Source: Tranzscheliella williamsii
Taxonomy: Eukaryota > Basidiomycota > Ustilaginomycetes > Ustilaginales > Ustilaginaceae
NCBI GenBank assembly: GCA_023212725.1
Contig: JALBYF010000121.1
Coordinates: 1 to 22,021, forward strand
Direction: 5' to 3'
DNA length: 22,021 nucleotides
In this document: in pieces, positions 18,439-22,021 of the stretch
Position numbering within the stretch: position 1 is the stretch's first letter
How the letters are laid out: each line of letters begins with the position of its first letter
Program-made: the position numbers and the translations under genes
Notes under the pieces: generated by a model
Databases searched by the model: none
What the model was told of the DNA's origin: nothing
The model's input: only the letters and a program-made list of their open reading frames with translations

Positions 18439-19128
18439 ATGGTGTACATTCTTCGTGAGGATCAAGAGCCCAACCGTCGCGCATGGCTCCTACGGTTGGC
18501 ACTGGCACGGATCGCGCTGAGCGGCCAGTTTTCGATGGATGCTGAGCAGCTGACGGCACTGCACCTGGTGCTGCCATCGCGCATGCTGCAGGCACATCTG
18601 CCAGCCATCAGCAGGGCCTCCTCCTTCGACGCTGCCGTCCAGGCCCTGCTGCAGAGCCTTGCCAAACCAACGGCGCCAGTCACGCCGCCTCGCCGCCCTG
18701 CCGCCGCACCTTCTGCGCCTGCATCACCTCAGACACTAGATTCTCCCGGCGTTGGCCGTTCGAGGAATGGACGGCCGAATTCGCACGCCAGCGCATCGCC
18801 CGGGAACGTAGTTGACATCTCTTCTGGGACTTTCGACACGTTCGACAATGACGACGAAGATCACCACCCTGTTCTCATCGCTGATCAACTTGACATCGAG
18901 CCTGCACGACCGCCTTCTCCTCGCCGGAGCAAGGGCAAAAGTCAGGCGCCGTTTCTCCCGTTTAAGAAGAAGAAAGAGCATCACCGGAGGGATGCCATGA
19001 TTCGCCGTCATCAATCCCTGGTGATGACGAGCAATGCTCGGAACCGCGCTCCGAGTGGTCAATTCGCCAAGGGATATAGACCGATAGGCGGCTCAGGCCA
19101 GCCGAGCGCGCTCGTGATGCGAATGTAA
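18439..19128 (+). CDS. Gag-like 229-residue protein, probably retroelement fragment
   Basis: A single intact frame starts at ATG 18439, directly after an in-frame TAG. Residues 1-75 are helical and Leu/Ala-rich (RRAWLLRLALARIALSGQFS; EQLTALHLVLPSRMLQAHLP; SFDAAVQALLQSLA), in the manner of copia-type gag proteins. A Pro/Ala/Ser-rich linker and an acidic stretch follow. The C-terminal part is basic (PFKKKKEHHRRDAMIRRHQS), suggesting nucleic-acid binding, but no CCHC zinc knuckle is intact. A protease-like relic lies just downstream in another frame. This arrangement supports a truncated Ty1/copia element rather than a host gene. It has no signal peptide or enzymatic motif. A lineage-specific host gene remains possible. 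Confidence 0.45.
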   Translation: MVYILREDQEPNRRAWLLRLALARIALSGQFSMDAEQLTALHLVLPSRMLQAHLPAISRASSFDAAVQALLQSLAKPTAPVTPPRRPAAAPSAPASPQTLDSPGVGRSRNGRPNSHASASPGNVVDISSGTFDTFDNDDEDHHPVLIADQLDIEPARPPSPRRSKGKSQAPFLPFKKKKEHHRRDAMIRRHQSLVMTSNARNRAPSGQFAKGYRPIGGSGQPSALVMRM

Positions 19129-19195
19129 ATCCGGTCTGCTGCTCCCGCTACGCCGCCCGCTTCGTCCTGTGCTTGTGAGCAGGTGTGCGATCTGA

Positions 19196-19417
19196 GCCAG
19201 TCAGAGCGTAGATGAACCCGTAGGCAGCTCTGCAGCCTTGGTAGCCATCATGCTAGGCAGAACGCACACCCGTCTGCCCGACATCCACCCTACGGTTCCT
19301 ACACCGCTCCTGTTTGACAACGCCTCTCATATAGCCGGGGGCTCGGGCTTCTTCCCCTGTTTCTTAGGCATCGCAGGGAAATCGTTGCGTCAAGAGCACT
19401 GGCGATGCATACTGTGA
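19196..19417 (+). pseudogene. Copia-type aspartic protease relic
   Basis: An open frame runs from just after a TGA (19193-19195) to a TGA at 19415-19417, with no required ATG. It contains LLFDNASHIAGGSGFFPCF, which resembles the copia protease motif (L-x-D-(S/T)-G-A-S-x-H-I-x-G-x-x-x-x-F). The catalytic Asp is present, but the following Ser/Thr-Gly pair is altered or deleted, so the enzyme would be dead. It follows the gag-like frame at the expected distance. Confidence 0.42.
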
Positions 19418-19495
19418 ACACTCCCGCAAGGACGCCTAGGGCACATCGAGTCCACAGACATCACCAAGGGGATGCAACACGAATCTCAACACTAG

Positions 19496-20167
19496 CGACG
19501 TTGAAGAAAGCAGCGAGTTGGAATTCGTAGGAGGAGGCGGGGCCGCCTCTCTATCCCTGTAGCCAATCGGCGATGAGGAGTAAGAGCCACTTTCGGTGAT
19601 ACGTCTTTTTCAGGAGTTCTTTTAGCGGCTTGGTCTTTCTTGCTCAGCATCGGCCTGGTATAGAAGGAGGTTCTCTCTTCCTGCGGCTTGGGCAATAGCA
19701 AGAGCTAAGAGACCAACCCCCTTGAGCGCCGTATCCAGACATACTGCGGAGCGGCTGAGCGGTGCTTCGGGGGTCTGTAAGGATAGTCTACAGCCCAACC
19801 GCGTCTGCTGCGGCCGAAGGTAAGGCCGCATGGTGAGCGACGGTTGTAGCGGCGAGACATCATGTTGTAAGATTAGTGCCTTGCAGACAGATCCAACCGG
19901 CCTCCAGTTGTCCTTCCTTGCAGGCGTTCAGACCGAGACATGCGATCTCCGCGGTATTATAGGAGGGCTCTGAAGGCAGAGATCGGTTGCACGAGCTTCG
20001 ACGGCATTGTGCCCTTGATGAGCTTTCTAACTAGTCCGGTAAGGACCAATAGACTGAAATGGCTGGACGCAGTTATTCTTCTCATGGCCCATGTCCGAGC
20101 TGACCCATGGTAGGCTCGATCATGACCCAGATTGAGGCGTGAATGGGAGCTCGACCCACAGGATGTT
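19496..20167. other. Region without a recognisable gene
   Basis: No intact gene is seen. A minus-strand frame at 19622-19831 (MRPYLRPQQTRLGCRLSLQT onward) and its continuation after two stops toward 19440 look mildly coding-like (for example REAAPPPPTNSNSLLSSTS). I cannot assign a family, and part of this overlaps the retroelement relic on the other strand. Confidence 0.4.
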
Positions 20168-20172
20168 CAATC

Positions 20173-20472
20173 TGTTGGAATGAGCTCCTAACGGAGGGAC
20201 GACCTCCAACACCATCGGCGATCTCCTAGACTATCGGGAGATCGGGCTCGCTCAGGGCATCGGAGAGCCCCTTTCATCATCGCCCCCGGAGACTCCTCCC
20301 GTCCTCTTCCTTGCTCTCGGACCCTTTCTTTCCTAGTATATAGCTCAGCCGCGATACACGCACAGATGTACATAGACACACAGTCTCTACCAGATAGCAA
20401 TAAAACAGCGTTGATCGTGACCTAGCGTTGCAAGAGACTGGCGCGACCTGAGATCACGCTAAAGACGTAACA
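20173..20472 (+). mobile_element. 300-bp solo LTR with 5-bp target-site duplication
   Basis: The element begins TGTTGGAATG and ends GACGTAACA, giving TGTT...AACA termini. It is flanked on both sides by CAATC (20168-20172 and 20473-20477), a perfect 5-bp target-site duplication as made by retroviral-type integrases. Inside are a TATA box (TATATA, 20337-20342) and, about 60 bp later, a polyadenylation-like AATAAA (20399-20404), in the order expected for a plus-oriented LTR. No internal domain adjoins it, so it is a solo LTR left by recombination between the two LTRs of a full element. The intact duplication suggests a fairly recent insertion. Confidence 0.8.
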
Positions 20473-20477
20473 CAATC

Positions 20478-21345
20478 ATCGTCCGAACTGCCGATGAATA
20501 AGCTGTTTTTGCTTCGAGTTTCGAGAACTTCGAGCGCCAGCTCCAGGACCGTTTGCATCGGCGATCTGGCTGATTTCATCGGGAAGACCTCATGCGGCCA
20601 TTATGTCATGACCCCTCTTCCGAGATCCGAACTTTGTTGGAAGGGATGGAATGTGAGAAAGTTGCTGTGACAGGGTTGGTCCATGACCCTGCACATGTCA
20701 TAGCTCTCAGTGAGCCACATGCGCACCATCACGCGTCCTGAAGGTAAGAATGGTGATGCCAGCGGCTGCAGGATCAGCCATTGGATCACACACATGCACA
20801 CTCACTTCATATCGAGTTCCCACTATGCGGAGCCGTCGGCTGTGCCACGTCTCCACAGTAGGTGGATGATAGACCACTCACATGTATATAGTATGGCACT
20901 CCAAGACTGGAGGAGGTTGACCCTCATCCAGTCTAGTCAATTCACACATGGTCTATACCATTGAGGGTATCTCCCTGCTCAACAGGCAGCAGGGGCGATA
21001 CTGACGGGCACTCTGCCCGGCACAGCACGGCAGAGCATGTGCGCTCTTTACAGTGCCCAATGCCAACACCACCAACACCATCAGCACGACTACTGCCCAA
21101 CAGCATAGTCGCTACAAGCATACCGAAACCGCTATTGTCCTATAGTGTGTCAAGGCAGCGCAGTCCAGAGCAAGACAGCCTGCACTGGACAGCGCTGGGG
21201 ACCAGTGCTACTCCCACCAGTTCCCTCAACGGGGTTGTCCAGCGGGTTTCCTAGTAGGACAAGACTACTAGGAGCACACCCGTTACAGTTGCCTCATGGA
21301 ACGTCAGCTTTCTGACAGCATGTAGCCACCGTCCGCACGTCTGCC
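20478..21345. other. Accessory intergenic DNA, possible second LTR
   Basis: No intact gene is recognised. The interval 20635-20984 starts TGTTGGAAGG and ends CTGCTCAACA, contains TATATA at 20885-20890 and so is LTR-like, but lacks a target-site duplication. A short frame starting near 21061 (MPTPPTPSARLLPNSIVATS) could be the beginning of a gag protein, but is open only to 21254. Confidence 0.35.
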
Positions 21346-21735
21346 ATGGCTCGACCAACGCAGGGTCATATGTCGGATAGTAACAAGAGAAGGTGCGCCA
21401 ACTCTCTCCGCTCCCGCAACCGCCGCCCCGCCGACATGGAATCTCTTGGTGGACCTTCTACCGCCTGTCTGGTTGACGAGGCATCCTCCTCACAACAGAG
21501 CTTCGACTCGCTTCTTGAGCAGCTTCTAGAAAAGGCTTCTGACACAACGCATCGCTATCTCGACGATGTGACCAGAGACTTCTTTAATATATGTTGTCAA
21601 GGAGACTTGCCAAACCAGCAGCAAGAAGAAAATGAGCAAACCATTGCTGTCAACTTTCCAACTAGCTTGATGTTCTTACACATCGATGCTAAGTATCTCC
21701 TCAATGGTGAAGATGAGCAATCACGAGACCTTTGA
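21346..21735 (+). CDS. Hypothetical protein, 129 residues
   Basis: The frame starts at ATG 21346 and ends at TGA 21733-21735. It begins with a basic segment (SNKRRCANSLRSRNRRPADM) and then an acidic, helical, Gln/Glu-rich part with SFDSLLEQLLEKASDTTHRY and DVTRDFFNICCQGDLPNQQQ. No signal peptide, membrane segment or known domain was recognised. The codon character is less GC-rich than in the housekeeping genes. It may be a fragment of a transposon-encoded or telomere-proximal gene, since a tandem repeat starts immediately after it. Confidence 0.35.
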   Translation: MARPTQGHMSDSNKRRCANSLRSRNRRPADMESLGGPSTACLVDEASSSQQSFDSLLEQLLEKASDTTHRYLDDVTRDFFNICCQGDLPNQQQEENEQTIAVNFPTSLMFLHIDAKYLLNGEDEQSRDL

Positions 21736-21740
21736 ACCAA

Positions 21741-21895
21741 TACAATAATGGAGCAGTAAATACAAAAGCACAGTGGCAACTACAAAAGTACAGTGGCAAT
21801 CACAAAAGCACAGTGGCCAATACAAGAGCATAGCGGCCACTACAAAAGTACAGGGGCCAATACAATAACAGAGCAGCAAATACAAAAGTACAGGG
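21741..21895. repeat. 20-bp tandem repeat, about 7.75 units
   Basis: Units start at 21741, 21761, 21781, 21801, 21821, 21841, 21861 and 21881 (partial). The consensus is close to TACAAAAGTACAGTGGCCAA. The units at 21741 and 21861 share a variant form (TACAATAAYRGAGCAGYAAA), hinting at a 120-bp higher-order period. The array ends at a single GGGTTAGGG sequence. Confidence 0.9.
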
Positions 21896-22021
21896 TTAGG
21901 GTACTGCCATGAACAGTTTATGTGTCTTGGGAATTCATTGCTGGTGTTATAGGGTGCTCCGGGTCGCCGCCGGAGACGCGAGGGTCAGCTGCGCCGTTAC
22001 AGCTGTGGTCATGGCGATGGG

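Larger units (their letters stand above)
18439..19495 (+). mobile_element. Truncated Ty1/copia-like retroelement relic (gag plus protease region)
   Basis: The relic combines the gag-like frame (18439-19128), the protease-like relic (19196-19417) and a third short frame (19439-19495, GHIESTDITKGMQHESQ) that fits the strand following the copia protease active site. All are on the plus strand, in the order expected of copia elements, with frame changes between them. Integrase, reverse transcriptase and flanking LTRs were not found, and the left end abuts the decayed secreted-protein gene. Confidence 0.42.

Noticed and set aside
20630..21656. ACTTT flanks as a target-site duplication around a 1-kb element from 20635
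   Set aside because: The repeats do not sit exactly next to TG...CA termini, and the right copy lies inside the 129-codon frame; likely chance.
21949..22004. Inverted CTCCGG/CCGGAG arms and repeated CAGCTG near the right edge
   Set aside because: Arms of six bases in a GC-rich stretch are expected by chance, and the window ends here.

Overview
The window looks like nuclear DNA of a basidiomycete yeast or smut-type fungus, most probably Ustilaginomycotina (Ustilago/Sporisorium relatives). The reasons are compact, intron-poor genes with GC-rich third codon positions, short GT-AG introns, Ser/Pro/Ala-rich low-complexity extensions, and a succinate dehydrogenase iron-sulfur subunit whose length and carboxin-site His position agree with what is known for Ustilago. 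The species assignment is an inference from reading the sequence; no search was run.

Positions 1-636 are gene-poor and hold a perfect 10-bp hairpin and a short, doubtful reverse-transcriptase-like relic. From 642 to 17058 there is a conserved housekeeping block of eight genes on strictly alternating strands: NAA35/MAK10 (+), SDHB (-), MRH4 (+), ISA1 (-), RPT6 (+), a TPR-like protein (-), PML1/SNIP1-like FHA protein (+) and BZZ1-like F-BAR/C1/SH3 protein (-). Every adjacent pair is therefore either convergent (close 3' ends) or divergent (shared promoter). Three of the first four (SDHB, MRH4, ISA1) are mitochondrial, and ISA1 belongs to the machinery that matures iron-sulfur proteins such as SDHB. 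RPT6 belongs to the 26S proteasome. PML1-like has two introns and BZZ1 one. BZZ1 also contains an apparent single frameshift inside the F-BAR region.

From about 17.1 kb to the right edge the character changes to accessory, decayed DNA. On the minus strand lie two broken coding relics. One (about 17.83-18.42 kb) has a signal-peptide-like segment and a Cys-rich body interrupted by a stop and frameshifts, and looks like a dead secreted protein/effector-type gene. The other (17.49-17.80 kb) is an unidentified coding-like remnant. On the plus strand is an open 229-codon gag-like frame followed by a broken protease-like piece of a Ty1/copia retroelement (18.44-19.50 kb). A textbook 300-bp solo LTR flanked by a perfect 5-bp target-site duplication (CAATC) lies at 20173-20472. 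The last part holds a possible second LTR, an unidentified 129-residue reading frame and a 20-bp tandem repeat.

The most interesting parts are the decayed secreted Cys-rich gene, the solo LTR, the BZZ1 frameshift and the sharp boundary between the conserved and accessory zones at about 17.1 kb. I did not find an intact, clearly novel multi-gene system. No tRNA, rRNA or CRISPR was recognised.
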